Shown here piece after piece: positions 55,260-64,000 of a DNA stretch of 64,000 nucleotides. The notes under the pieces were generated by a model. The model did no database searches. It saw only the letters and a program-made list of their open reading frames with translations, and had not been told where the DNA came from. Within the stretch, counting starts at the first letter, position 1. Each line of letters opens with the position of its first letter. The position numbers were made by a program, and so were the translations under genes. The stretch is from Erinaceus europaeus (taxonomy: Eukaryota; Chordata; Mammalia; Eulipotyphla; Erinaceidae): positions 73,427,174 to 73,491,173 of the forward strand of contig NC_080179.1 in the NCBI RefSeq assembly GCF_950295315.1, written 5' to 3'.

Positions 55260-56524
55260 CTAGCGTTTGCCCTTCTTCCGTAGCCAGTCAACAGCGTCAG
55301 GTTGAGCCTGATGTAAAGTTTCGAGACCTCCTTTGAATCTGGAGAGGTGGCAGTCGTTGACTGTGTGGGTCATAGTCTGTCTGGAGCCGCAGGGGCAGTT
55401 CGGGTCGTCTCTGGCTCCCCAGCGATGGAACATAGCGGTGCACCGGCCATGGCCTGTTCGATAGCGATTGAGGAGGGCCCGATCATAACGTGCTAGGTCA
55501 AAGCCGGGTTGACGCCTGCAGGGGTCTGTGATGAGGTGTTTGTTCTTGACCTCAGCTGACTGCCAACTCTGTTTCCAAGAGACTGGAACAGAGAAGTTCA
55601 GTGTAGGCGTAGGGGACCAGATTGGGTGACGAGACGTCAAGCGTTGGACAGGGTGGGCGAAGATATCCGCGTATATTGGCAGGTCCGGTCGAGCGTAGAC
55701 GTGGGAAATGAACTTAGATGATGCCGCATCCCGACGAATATCTGGCGGGGCGATGTTGCTGAGAACTGGCAGCCATGGAACCGGGGTGGAACGGATGGTT
55801 CCAGAAATGATCCTCATGGAGGAATATAATTTGGAATCGACCAAGTGGACATGGGGGCTACGGAACCATCCTGGGGCACAGTATTCTGCAGTGGAATAGC
55901 ATAATGCCAGAGAGGATGATCGTAGTGTGGCAGCGCTCGCGCCCCATGAGGAGCTGGCCAGTCTTGCAATGATGTGATTCCTCGCGCCCACCTTTGCTGC
56001 AGTTTTTATGAGATGTTTGTGAAATGACAGGGTGCGATCGAGAGTAACGCCAAGATAGACTGGCTGGGCTTCATGCCGGATTCTCGTATCGCCAAGCTGC
56101 ACATTAAGCTCACGCGAGGACGAGGCATGGTGTAGATGGAAAACAGATGATACCGTTTTTGCAGTGCTAGGGATTAGTCGCCATTTTTTACAGTAATCAG
56201 ATATCAGAGACATGTCTTTCTTGAGTGTTTCCTCGAGGATGTCGAACTTGGATGCCTGAGTTGCACAGCAGATGTCATCGGCGTAGATGAACTTCCTTGA
56301 GGAAGTTTCTGGGAGGTCATTGATGTAAATATTAAATAGCGTAGGAGCCAGAACAGAGCTTGTCTCAAGTGGGGGAGGCCACTTGAGACAAGTCTGCATG
56401 TGCTAGACTTGTCATCCAGATGTACCCGGAATCTTCTGTTTTGGAGAAGAAACGATGTAGTGTTGGCCACCCATGGAGGCAGGCATCTTGAGCTCTTGAC
56501 TAGGAGACCACGGTGCCAGACCAT
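55260..56524 (-). pseudogene. Vingi reverse transcriptase, C-terminal half, frameshifted
   Basis: In life this enzyme would nick target DNA and copy its own RNA there; this copy cannot. The upstream part (56524 to about 56380; residues VWHRGLL...RRFRVHLDD...SSGLP) reads in one frame. The downstream part reads in another from about 56360 to the stop, as a 379-codon stop-free frame whose first dozen residues are out of register. The downstream part holds SVLAPTLFNIYINDLP, the catalytic FIYADD (YADD at residues 39-42), the thumb region with TAEYCAPGW and PVPWLPVLSNIAPPDIRRD, and a C-terminal knuckle (Cys335, Cys337, His345, Cys350). No RNase H follows. The endonuclease and the first RT motifs are absent: truncation falls just after the expected motif-A aspartate. 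The frameshift coincides with the hairpin at 56359-56392. Apart from that the frame is undamaged, implying a young insertion. Confidence 0.93.
56359..56392. repeat. Perfect 14-bp hairpin inside the RT frame
   Basis: CTTGTCTCAAGTGG (56359-56372) and its exact reverse complement (56379-56392) with a 6-base loop, gggagg. The right arm is the normal coding sequence (LVSSG on the minus strand). The left arm replaces the place where RTs have the QG of the LPQGS-type motif and adds a net 8 bases relative to that expectation, which shifts the frame. Confidence 0.93.
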
Positions 56525-56530
56525 TATAGT

Positions 56531-57288
56531 AATGCTTAAATTAAGTGCTGGGAGAGTAAATAAACATCCAGACTATGATAACTCAGTTCTTTAACTACTA
56601 ACTATCTGTTATCATGCTCTGTATTCTGGCCTTAGTCTTTTTTTTTGCACTATTCACGTAATGAGGTCACTCAACTTATAATACGCATATTTCCTTTCTT
56701 CAGAGTCTTAATCAAGTATAACTCCTTTGCTCACTGAACTCTCACAGTCTTGGAAAAGAAGCAGTGAATTCTGCATGTACTTCTAGTTGATTACTATTGA
56801 TTATCGGGAACTGAATGGCATCCCTTGAAACTAATGTTTGGCATCACAGAGCGCTGTGAGGTTATTGATCCCTTTGGATTCGGATTAAGAGTCTTGGAAA
56901 AGTCTTTGCATGAAAATGCGCATTGTGTCTTTCAAACTCAATGCATTTAATCTGATTAGTTGGCTGAGGCCCAGCCAGTGCTCTGTCAGCAGATGAAGAG
57001 CAAAACAAAGGAGCTTCAATTAATGGAATTAATGCCAGATATAGAATCTTGATCTGAGGTGACATTTTGGTCATAACATTTCCTTCGAACTTCACAGAAT
57101 GGAGAGATTGCTTAGTTGCGAGGAGTTCTTCTCGGTTTCAGGGAACAGGATTAAATGAGGGTGGTTATTTTTCTCATGCTTCTGGCTACTAGGACTTTAA
57201 GCTGGCTGGTATGATGGTACAAAACTGTCGGACAAACTTAATCAGAAAGTTCGGAAAATAAAAGGGCATGATTTCATTTGCTACATTT
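56531..57288. other. Unique stretch, candidate conserved element
   Basis: 56820-57100 has balanced composition and homeodomain-like cores (tcaattaatggaattaatgcc, gcatttaatctgattag). A 77-codon minus-strand frame there is not supported as coding. Confidence 0.4.
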
Positions 57289-57566
57289 TTTAATATTTAT
57301 TTATTCCCTTTTGTTGTCCTTGTTTTGCTTTCTTCATTGTTGCTGTAGTTATTATCGTTGTTGATGATGTCGTCATTGTTAGATAGGACAGAGAGAAATG
57401 GAGAAAGGAGGGGGAGAGAAAGACAGACACCCGCAGACCTGCTTCACCGCCTGGGAAGCAATTTCCCTGCAGGTGGGGAGCCGGGGGCTCGAACTGGGAT
57501 CCTTGGGCCGGTCCTTGCGTTTTGCGCCACGTGCGCTTAACCCGCTGCGCTACCGCCCGACTCCCC
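57289..57566 (-). mobile_element. SINE-A, antisense, CpG-rich
   Basis: One of the least decayed copies: 'gcgccacgtgcgcttaacccgctgcgctaccgcccgactcccc' retains many CpGs. Imperfect flanking repeat 'catttgctac/catttacta'. Confidence 0.92.
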
Positions 57567-57841
57567 CATTTACTATTTTTATCTTTCCCCTCTTACGAGA
57601 AACACAAGGCAAATTTTACAGTATGTCCATCTTCATCATTCTAACAGTACAGAATTGTGGGGTACCCGTCTCCCCCACCTTCAAAATTCAATCATTTTAT
57701 CAAGTCCTGCTAAGTTTGCTTCCTAATTATTATTCTTGTTTGACTCCCATCTCATCACAGCTTCCCAGCCAGTCTCTTTCAGTCCGGTCCACAGATTTTT
57801 CTCCACAGAACAGAAGTGATTTCTAGAAAATTCTACCTGAC

Positions 57842-57964
57842 TGGGATGGGAAGGGGTTAGAGAATATACTGGTTATGCAAAGAGACTCAGACCTGAGGCT
57901 TCAAAGTCCCAGGTGCAATCCCTGGCACCATCATAAGACAGAGCTGAGTAGTGCTCTAGTAAAT

Positions 57965-57995
<31 letters not shown>
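57842..57995 (+). mobile_element. SINE-C with AAAAG tail
   Basis: 'ttagagaatatactggttatgc', box B ggtgcaatccc, body, then an A run and (AAAAG)n. Confidence 0.86.
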
Positions 57996-58194
57996 TGTAC
58001 CAGACTGTGTCACAGCTCTTCACAAAGCATGTCAATTACCTCCCTGCTCCCCATACACACTGAACGGAGTAATACATTTTCTCAAGTGATAAGTACAATT
58101 TCCCCTTAAAAGACAACAACCAGGTACTGAAGCTTTTCAGAATTCAAAGTGAAGTTTAACCTTAGCTACAGAAATTGTTTCATGTGATTGAATT

Positions 58195-58495
58195 AAATTC
58201 CATAATGGTTATTTAAAAAAGATGTTTATGCCAGGGCCGGGGGAGACAGCATAAGGGTTATGCAAAAAGATGCCCATGCCTGAGGTTCCCAGGTTCCCAG
58301 GTTCAATCCCCGTCCCACCATAAACCAGAGTTGAGCAGTGCTCTGGTCTCTCGCTGTCTTTCTCTTCTCTTTCTCACTGAAATAAAAATAAAATTAAAAA
58401 TATATGTTTATGCCTGAGGCTCTGCAGTCCCAACCAATTTCAATATCCAGCACCACCACTAGCCAGAACTGAGCAGTATCTCCCTTTTTCTTTCA
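58195..58495 (+). mobile_element. Old SINE-C, host of a nested SINE-C
   Basis: 58195-58232 and 58415-58495 form one diverged SINE-C when the insert is removed: 'cataatggttat...gatgtttatgcc' joins 'tgaggctctgcagtccc...'. Confidence 0.82.
58233..58403 (+). mobile_element. SINE-C nested in SINE-C
   Basis: Younger copy with box-A side 'agcataagggttatgc' and box B ggttcaatccc. Exact 11-bp TSD atgtttatgcc (58222-58232 and 58404-58414). Confidence 0.92.
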
Positions 58496-58564
58496 TTAAA
58501 ATTAAAAAATTAACTGTATTATGTAACAAGACCTTGGCCCCTTTAAGTGAATATTAAAATATTA

Positions 58565-58770
58565 GTCATGGGACTGGCAAGGTGGTTCACCTGGATAGTG
58601 AATCTGTTTGTCAGCATGCGCACCAGGGTCCGGCCTGGCCCTCACCTCACTGGAGGAAGCCCCGGTGCTATGTTCTTTCCTTCCTCCCTCCTTTCTCTTT
58701 CTTTCTGTCTGTTAAAGTCAGCCTAGAGTGGTGAAGCCCCAGTGATAACAACAACAACAAAATACATTAA
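58565..58770 (+). mobile_element. SINE-E, long form
   Basis: 'gactggcaaggtggttcacctggatagtg', body, and the extension 'agagtggtgaagccccagtgataac(aac)n'. Confidence 0.8.
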
Positions 58771-59718
58771 CAAGACTCTACTAGTAGCACTTGTTAATTT
58801 CAAGATTGATTCAGTGTGTCATGAAAAAGAAGACTGGGCATTGTGAGGAGGACTCAGGCTAACTGAACGGTTGATTTTCTTTTGCCTCTCTGGAATGAGC
58901 AAGTGTGAGATCATGTCTCAAACCATGTGCCGTGGGCACATTTGTGTGGATAAGAGATTTGAGGTAAAGTAGAGAATGTCCACGAGAGGTAGACAGCATG
59001 TGTGGTCTCTTCTCCAAAGTTAGTGAACATTTTGCACGTATAAATTATAAAACAACCACATCAGGTAGTAGCAGATCTTTTTACTAGTGCTGTGCAGTTC
59101 AAGGCAGTGAGCCTTGCTTTGAGCATGTTATAGTGCTTTGCAGATGCGAATCTAAGTAGGGGTGGAAGCTTATGTAATCGTAGAGGTTCTCTACAAGAAA
59201 AAAAAAATGAAATCAAGTAAATGAAAATGGAAAGAAGCTGAGTTCCTGAGAGCCCCTGAAGTGTATGCTTCATGAGTATCATGTTAAATCCACTCTAGGC
59301 AGACTGAAGGTTTGAGCATTTGTTTTCAGTTTCTTGTGAAAAATAGGCCATGAATCTTTCTTCTACTCTCAGGGTGATAGGGACAGAGTTCCATTAAGAT
59401 TCTAGTGTATTCTTCATAACCTTCCTAGACTTGGCACATTACCGGAAGCTTCATTTCCTTCATCGTTTACTTAGTTTTATATGCACATTAAGAAGTGATG
59501 TCTGAAGAAAGATTAAGCAAAGATATATGTGTTGCTTGAAGGGGAGAAATACTAACGTATTATTATGTGCAGGGTAACAACCTATCACTATTAATTGTCA
59601 GCATAGAGAGAGGGAATGGAGCCTTCAAGATGGTATAAGCAAAGGTGACAGTTTCATATTACAGAGGGGAAATTTTCTTTATTTTGCAAATATTTATTTG
59701 TATATTAATGGGAAAGAT
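58771..59718. other. Unique stretch, no gene seen
   Basis: No repeat recognised and no credible coding frame. Confidence 0.5.
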
Positions 59719-59848
59719 GAGGAGAGGAGAGAGGGGAGAGGAGAGAGGGGAGGGGAGAGGAGAGAGGAGAGGGGAGGAGAGGGAGAGGGAGAGGGAGAGG
59801 GAGAGGCAGAGGGAGAGGGAGAGGGAGAGGGAGAGGGAGAGGGAGAAG
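59719..59848 (+). repeat. (GGGAGA)n homopurine array
   Basis: GGAGA/GAGGG units then about 13 GGGAGA units. The + strand is pure purine over most of its length. Confidence 0.95.
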
Positions 59849-59946
59849 GATAACAAGAGCAACACTAGAAAATATGATGCCGGGGATCAAACTCTGACCC
59901 TCCTGCTTAAGTGGTCCTCACTTTATCCACTGAACCACCTTTCAGG
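59849..59946 (-). mobile_element. SINE-F-like, antisense
   Basis: 'gatcaaactctgaccctcctgc' and 'tcactttatccactgaaccacc' are the complements of SINE-F boxes B and A. The GGGAGA array is its expanded body. Confidence 0.65.
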
Positions 59947-59947
59947 T

Positions 59948-59948
<1 letters not shown>

Positions 59949-59986
<38 letters not shown>
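59949..59986 (+). repeat. (TA)n microsatellite
   Basis: About 19 TA units, at the head side of the SINE-F-like copy. Confidence 0.95.
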
Positions 59987-59988
<2 letters not shown>

Positions 59989-60164
59989 GACATCTTACAA
60001 TGTTGTAAACCATTATTAATCATGAACAAAAATGGCTTGCAAAAATAAATTAAATAAAAGGATGATTCTATAGTTTTAGCTTTGGAATATTTTACTAAAC
60101 TTGAGTTTTACAAATTGGCTAACTTACATAGAATTTTTTTCTTTCTTTCATAAAGAAATAAATT

Positions 60165-60292
60165 GTGGGGGGCTGAAAATAAATACAGTGGGTTGTAGAG
60201 AAGGCCATGTCTGAGGCTCCAAAGTCCCAGGTTCAACCCCCCCACACCACCACAAGCCAGAGCTGAGCAGTGCTCTCCTAAAAAAAAACCTC
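60165..60292 (+). mobile_element. SINE-C
   Basis: 'ggctgaaaataaatacagtggg', 'ccatgtctgaggctccaaagtcccaggttcaacccc' and 'aagccagagctgagcagtgctct'. Confidence 0.82.
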
Positions 60293-60395
60293 ATTGAAAT
60301 ATATGTGCTTATTTACTTATGTATTCAGATTTGAGGTTGCTTAATATGGTGAGTAGGACATTTAAAATATCTGAATTTAAGAATAAAATCTTGGG

Positions 60396-60656
60396 AGTCG
60401 GGCAGTAGCACAGTGGGTTAAGCGCAGGTGGCACAAAGCGCAAGGACCGGCATAAGGATCCCGGTTTGTACCCCCAGCTCCCCACCTGCAGGGGAGTCGC
60501 TTCACAGGCAGTGAAGCAGGTCTGCAGGTGTCTGTCTTTCTCCCCCCCTGTCTCTGTCTTCCCCTCCTTTCTCTATTTCTCTCTCTCCTATCTAACAACA
60601 ACGACATCAATAACAACAACAATAATAACTACAACAATAAAAAAAACATAGAAAAA
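60396..60656 (+). mobile_element. SINE-A
   Basis: Complete + strand copy. 17-bp TSD aagaataaaatcttggg (60379-60395 and 60657-60673; the final ggg may be shared with the SINE start). Confidence 0.93.
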
Positions 60657-60673
60657 AAGAATAAAATCTTGGG

Positions 60674-61000
60674 TGTTTGATTATATGAGTTTTCATTCCA
60701 TCTTTAAAAGTAGTTTTTAAATGGTTTTTTAAATAATTCCTATAGCTTTGTTAATTATAATAAACAAAATTTAGACATGTTAGAAAAGAAAAACAACAGC
60801 TTTGGGAGTGAATCTTTCAATAGCCTTTTTTATTAACCATCTAGTTCATAGTACATAGGTCTATCTTTGTGACATAGTAAAGTGCCGGATATGAAACATA
60901 AAAACATAGATAATAAGGCTATTGAGATGTAGAATAGTTCATTTCAAGAACAGAAGTAAAAATAGTTCCACCAACTCCACAAAAGTCATTAAGGAAGTAG
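60674..61000. other. Unique AT-rich stretch, no gene seen
   Basis: No repeat recognised. Confidence 0.45.
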
Positions 61001-61002
61001 TT

Positions 61003-61092
61003 TAGCTGTAGCCGGCATGCCTTACGCTTGTGGGGCCTGGATTCAACCCTCCACGCAGCCTAGCAGCAGGAAAGATAAAAAAAAAATAAAGT
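61003..61092 (+). mobile_element. Short tRNA-like SINE, family unclear
   Basis: 'tagctgtagccggcatgcc' (box-A-like) and 'tggattcaaccctcc' (box-B-like) followed by an A-rich tail. No pyrimidine body. Confidence 0.45.
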
Positions 61093-61239
61093 AGTTCCAC
61101 CACTAAGAAGTTGTGAAGCATTGAGAACCCAGAGGAGCTCATCCTGGTGAAACACAGAATTTAATACCTGAGGCCCCAGAGATCACAAGTTCCTAGCAAG
61201 ACCTTATCCCAAAACTACATAATGCACACATCTCTTTCT

Positions 61240-61356
61240 CTCTTCTTTTTTATCCTTCTTCTCCTTCTGGCTTCTCCTTCTCCTTCACCTTCTCCTTCTC
61301 CTCCTCCTCCTCCTCCTCCTTCTCTTTCTCCTTCTTCTCCTTCTCTCTTCATTTCT
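61240..61356 (+). repeat. CTT/CTC homopyrimidine tract
   Basis: Irregular cttctc, ctcctc and ttctccttc units. Confidence 0.9.
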
Positions 61357-61399
61357 CTCACCAGCACAGGCATCTTACCACTCTCATAATAAATACTTT

Positions 61400-61756
61400 T
61401 TTTTTTGCCTCCAGGGTTATTGCTGGGCCTCGGTGCCTACATCACGAATCCACCGCTCCTGGAGGCCATTGTTTCTTTCCCCTTTTGTTGCCCTTGTTGT
61501 TTTTTTTATCATTGTTGTGGTTATTATTATTGTTGTAGTTTTTGTTGGCTAGGACAGAGAGAAATGGAGAGAGGAGGGGAAGACAGAGAAGGGGAGAGAA
61601 AGACAGACACCTGCAGACCTGCTTCACCGATTATGAAGTGAACCCAATGCAGGTGGGGAGCTGGGGGCTCGAACCGTGATCCTAGTGCTTTGCGCCACAA
61701 GCGCTTAGCCCGCTGCGCCACGTGCGCTTAACCTGCTGTGCTACCGCCCGACTCCC
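61400..61756 (-). mobile_element. SINE-A, long form with duplicated head
   Basis: Antisense copy with the 3' extension (gcctccagggttattgctggg) at the left and the head at the right. 12-bp flanks aat[a/c]aatacttt (61388-61399 and 61757-61768) are the TSD. The box-A region is duplicated: 'tgcgccac' starts at 61691 and 61714. Confidence 0.92.
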
Positions 61757-62462
61757 AATCAATACTTTATTAAAGCTGTGAGAACTTGTGCAAGTTACTT
61801 AACCTCTCAGAAATTTTGTTTCAATTCTTTATGTTTATATTTACCTTTCAATAGCAACTTTTATTTTTTAGAATGGGTTCATGCTCACAGTAGATTGAGC
61901 AGGACGTAGCATTCCCATACACTCTCCCCTCATGCCCCTCTGTCCTCACACACACATAGTTTTGACCATCATCCACTGGAAAATTTAATATGGTATATTT
62001 GTTACAATCAAGAAACTGACCCTGGCACATCCTTATCAACTTAACTTCACACTAGGGTCCACTCTGTGTTATATAAAAATTAGACCCTAATGATGACATG
62101 TGTTCATTATTACAGTATTACACAAAAAGTTTCACTGCTATGGTAAAAATCTGTTGGTCACCTGTTTGCCAGAACTGTCTCCATGATCACCATTTCCAGA
62201 ATGTGACAAAGTTAAAATGATAACCTTTTCAGATTTGCTTCTTTCATTTAATAATACACATTTGGGGCTACTCCTCACCTTCCTGTGTCTTGGTATTTTA
62301 TGCTTTTTTTAAATCACCAAATAAAAGGCCTATGTAGCATGTTTATCCATTCACCTACCAGAGAACATTCTGATTTCTTTCATGTTTGGACAGTTATGGA
62401 TTGAGTTGCAGTACATACACGTGTGCAAATTCTTAACTTATTTGGTTAAATACCAGAGAGCC

Positions 62463-62739
62463 AGAGCCTGGCAGTGGTACACCTGGTTAAGTGCACGTAC
62501 AAAGCACAAGGACCCACACAAGGATCTGAGTTCAAGCCCCTGCTCATGAAGCAGGTCTACAGGTATCTTCCTCTATCCCTCTCTGTCTCCTTTTCCTCTC
62601 TCAATTTGTCTCAATCCTACCCAGTAAAAAAAAAAATGGGGGGAAAAAAATGGGTTACAGGAGCAGTGGATTTGTAGTGTCAGCACTGAGCCCCAGCAAT
62701 AACCCTGGAGGCAAAAAAAAAAAAAAAAAAAAAAAAAAA
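62463..62739 (+). mobile_element. SINE-B, long form, in old L1
   Basis: 'gcctggcagtggtacacctgg' to the extension '...caataaccctggaggc' and a 28-bp poly-A. TSD cagagagcc (62454-62462 and 62740-62748). Confidence 0.92.
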
Positions 62740-63008
62740 CAGAGAGCCTGCTTCTTAGATCATATGGGAAGAGTATGCTTAATTTTAAGAAACTGTCAAC
62801 CTGCCTTCCAAAGGGACTGAGCCATTCTGTATTCCCACTAACAGTCAGAGTTCATCTATGCCTCAAGTTGTTGTTGTTAGTATTCCAAATTTTGGCCATT
62901 CTACTAGGTCTGTAGTGATATTGTAAGTTGCTATCTCATTGTAATACTTTGCAGTCCCCTGATGGCGTCTGATGTGGAATATCTTTTAATACAGTTATTG
63001 GTCACTGC

Positions 63009-63150
63009 ACTTTTTTTTTCTTTTTTTAAACAGAGCACTGCTCAGCTCTGGCTTATGATGGTGCAGGAGATTGAACCTGGGACTTTGGAGCCTCAGGCAT
63101 GAGAGTCTCTGCATAATCATTATACCAGTCCCTCCACCCCTATCTGCATA
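63009..63150 (-). mobile_element. SINE-C in old L1
   Basis: T-run, 'gagcactgctcagctctggcttatgatgg', 'gattgaacctgggactttgg' and 'cataatcattatacc'. L1 resumes at 'tgcatattttctttgatg'. Confidence 0.9.
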
Positions 63151-63221
63151 TTTTCTTTGATGAAGTACCCACTCTGGCCCATTTCTCCACACATTAAAGA
63201 AGATAGTAAGTGCACCATAGA

Positions 63222-63302
63222 TATTTTAAATAAATAATCCATTTAAATAAATAATCCATTTAATAAATAATCCAAATAAATAATCCATTTAAATAAATAA
63301 TC
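63222..63302 (+). repeat. 16-17-bp minisatellite (aaataaataatccattt)
   Basis: Five units, some shortened, of aaataaataatccattt. Confidence 0.92.
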
Positions 63303-64000
63303 CAATATCTTAGCATAGATTCAATGTATAATAAATATTAGATGGTGTTATTGTTACAGACTACTCAACTCCATAATAGCTAACTACATAATTTGATACT
63401 AACATGGCATCTGAAATCCCCACCCTCCCTACCAACTTTTTTTTTACTTACTTTTTTTTTAAAATCAATATAGACAATATTTTTCCTTTGGACTTCATTT
63501 AGATATTTCCATTATTGTTTGATTGTTTTTTTTTTACTCATACCTTAAAGTCTAGAGAAATATCATATCTTCAACTGATATTTTATTAAGTAGATAACTG
63601 AATTAATGATGGAAATAGTTTCAGATGTTTTGCATCAGAGTGTGTAAGAGAATTTAGTCAAAGGAAGTTTATGCACTTCCCAGGTTAATCAAAGGAATGC
63701 AAGTTTGTTAACTCCTGAACTGTTGGCTCTGTTTTCTAGTTGGAGTAAGTATCACTTAAAGTCAAATAACCATGTGTCAGTATTTTCTGATTTTTGTTTT
63801 TGTTCAAACTGATGGATCAAAGAATAGGCATCCTGGAATCCCAGGCTGTTAAAACTTGTAGAATATATAGCTACATAGTTCTTATGAATGACACGATGGG
63901 TGTATAAGATCACAAAATGATGCCTTGTTTTTCAATTGTTAATTCTATTTTGTAATTCCTAATTGGTATATGATTTCTCAATGGATTGACTCACCTGTGT
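63303..64000. other. Unique AT-rich stretch, no gene seen
   Basis: No repeat or gene recognised up to the window edge. Confidence 0.5.

Larger units (their letters stand above)
55253..56524 (-). mobile_element. Vingi-clade non-LTR retrotransposon, 5'-truncated
   Basis: A 1.27-kb minus-oriented fragment carrying the C-terminal half of a reverse-transcriptase open frame. Unlike its flanks it is dense in CpG and GC-rich, as expected of a recent arrival. The 3' end has essentially no UTR: the TAG stop (55260-55262) is followed only by an AAG-type tail (aagaagaa on the minus strand). The 7-bp ttatagt at 55246-55252 and 56524-56530 is a possible short TSD. The sequence family, the lack of an RNase H domain and the hedgehog host fit Vingi-1. 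The 5' part (endonuclease and N-terminal RT) is missing. Confidence 0.92.
61845..63200 (-). mobile_element. Old L1 (ORF2/3' region), antisense, holding two SINEs
   Basis: 'tatccattcacctacc', 'gatcatatgggaagagtatg', 'aaactgtcaacctgccttccaaagggactgagccattctgtattcccactaacagtc', 'attttggccattctactagg' and 'ttgatgaagtacccactctggccc' are antisense L1 landmarks in order. Diverged, with no open frame. Confidence 0.82.

Noticed and set aside
55260..56399. A host gene encoded by the 379-codon frame
   Set aside because: It carries retrotransposon RT motifs, ends at an element tail, is flanked by a short duplication and is frameshifted. No domestication evidence is visible.

Overview
The window is gene-free mammalian DNA dominated by interspersed repeats. 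I see no multi-exon coding gene, no structural RNA gene and no CRISPR array. The organism is almost certainly an erinaceid hedgehog, Erinaceus or a close relative. Two things point there: the abundant tRNA-derived SINEs of hedgehog type, and a fragment of a Vingi-clade non-LTR retrotransposon. To my knowledge Vingi is known among mammals only from hedgehogs (Vingi-1_EE and Vingi-1_AAl, a sister clade of Ingi without RNase H). The DNA is AT-rich and CpG-poor, as expected of an intron or intergenic region. The youngest repeats stand out by their CpG content.

I label the SINE families by sequence. SINE-A is the CpG-rich ERI-type element ('gggagtcgggc' start, AAC/AAT-rich tail). SINE-B starts 'gccaggtggtggcacacctgg'. 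SINE-C starts 'ggagatagcataatggttatgc'. SINE-E starts 'gagatagctcacctgg'. SINE-F starts 'ggtccaggaggtggtataatgg'. SINE-G is a rarer type containing 'cagcaccacatg'. Most carry recognisable pol III A and B boxes. L1 is present as (i) many 5'-truncated copies made only of a long 3' UTR, several with exact target-site duplications (TSDs), and (ii) old, diverged antisense ORF2/3'-UTR remnants.

Layout: 1-23.8 kb is a SINE/L1 patchwork, with L1 tails at 3.0, 4.1, 5.6, 7.3, 7.9, 16.5, 18.6, 19.2 and 21.9 kb and an old L1 at 13.9-15.4 kb. At 23.83-25.72 kb lies a 1.9-kb pentanucleotide satellite, almost C-free on the + strand, with 135-bp and 154-bp higher-order units. At 26.5-27.1 kb one SINE-A sits inside another. 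A solo LTR lies at 33.48-34.00 kb. A twin-primed (5'-inverted) L1 with a 16-bp TSD lies at 37.57-39.12 kb; it shows that the L1 3' UTR is about 1.3 kb long. At 46.17-46.62 kb a SINE-B with a 15-bp TSD is interrupted by a 188-bp internally deleted Vingi derivative with its own 15-bp TSD. At 55.25-56.52 kb lies the 5'-truncated Vingi copy. It encodes the C-terminal half of the reverse transcriptase and a CxC-H-C knuckle, and is broken by a frameshift that coincides with a perfect 14-bp hairpin. The rest, to 64 kb, is SINEs and an old L1 into which two SINEs jumped.

The elements form a layered history: old L1 remnants first, then SINE-E/F/C/B, then young SINE-A and L1 tails, and the Vingi family in trans. 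L1 probably supplied the machinery for the SINEs (A-rich tails), whereas Vingi derivatives share the autonomous Vingi 3' end.
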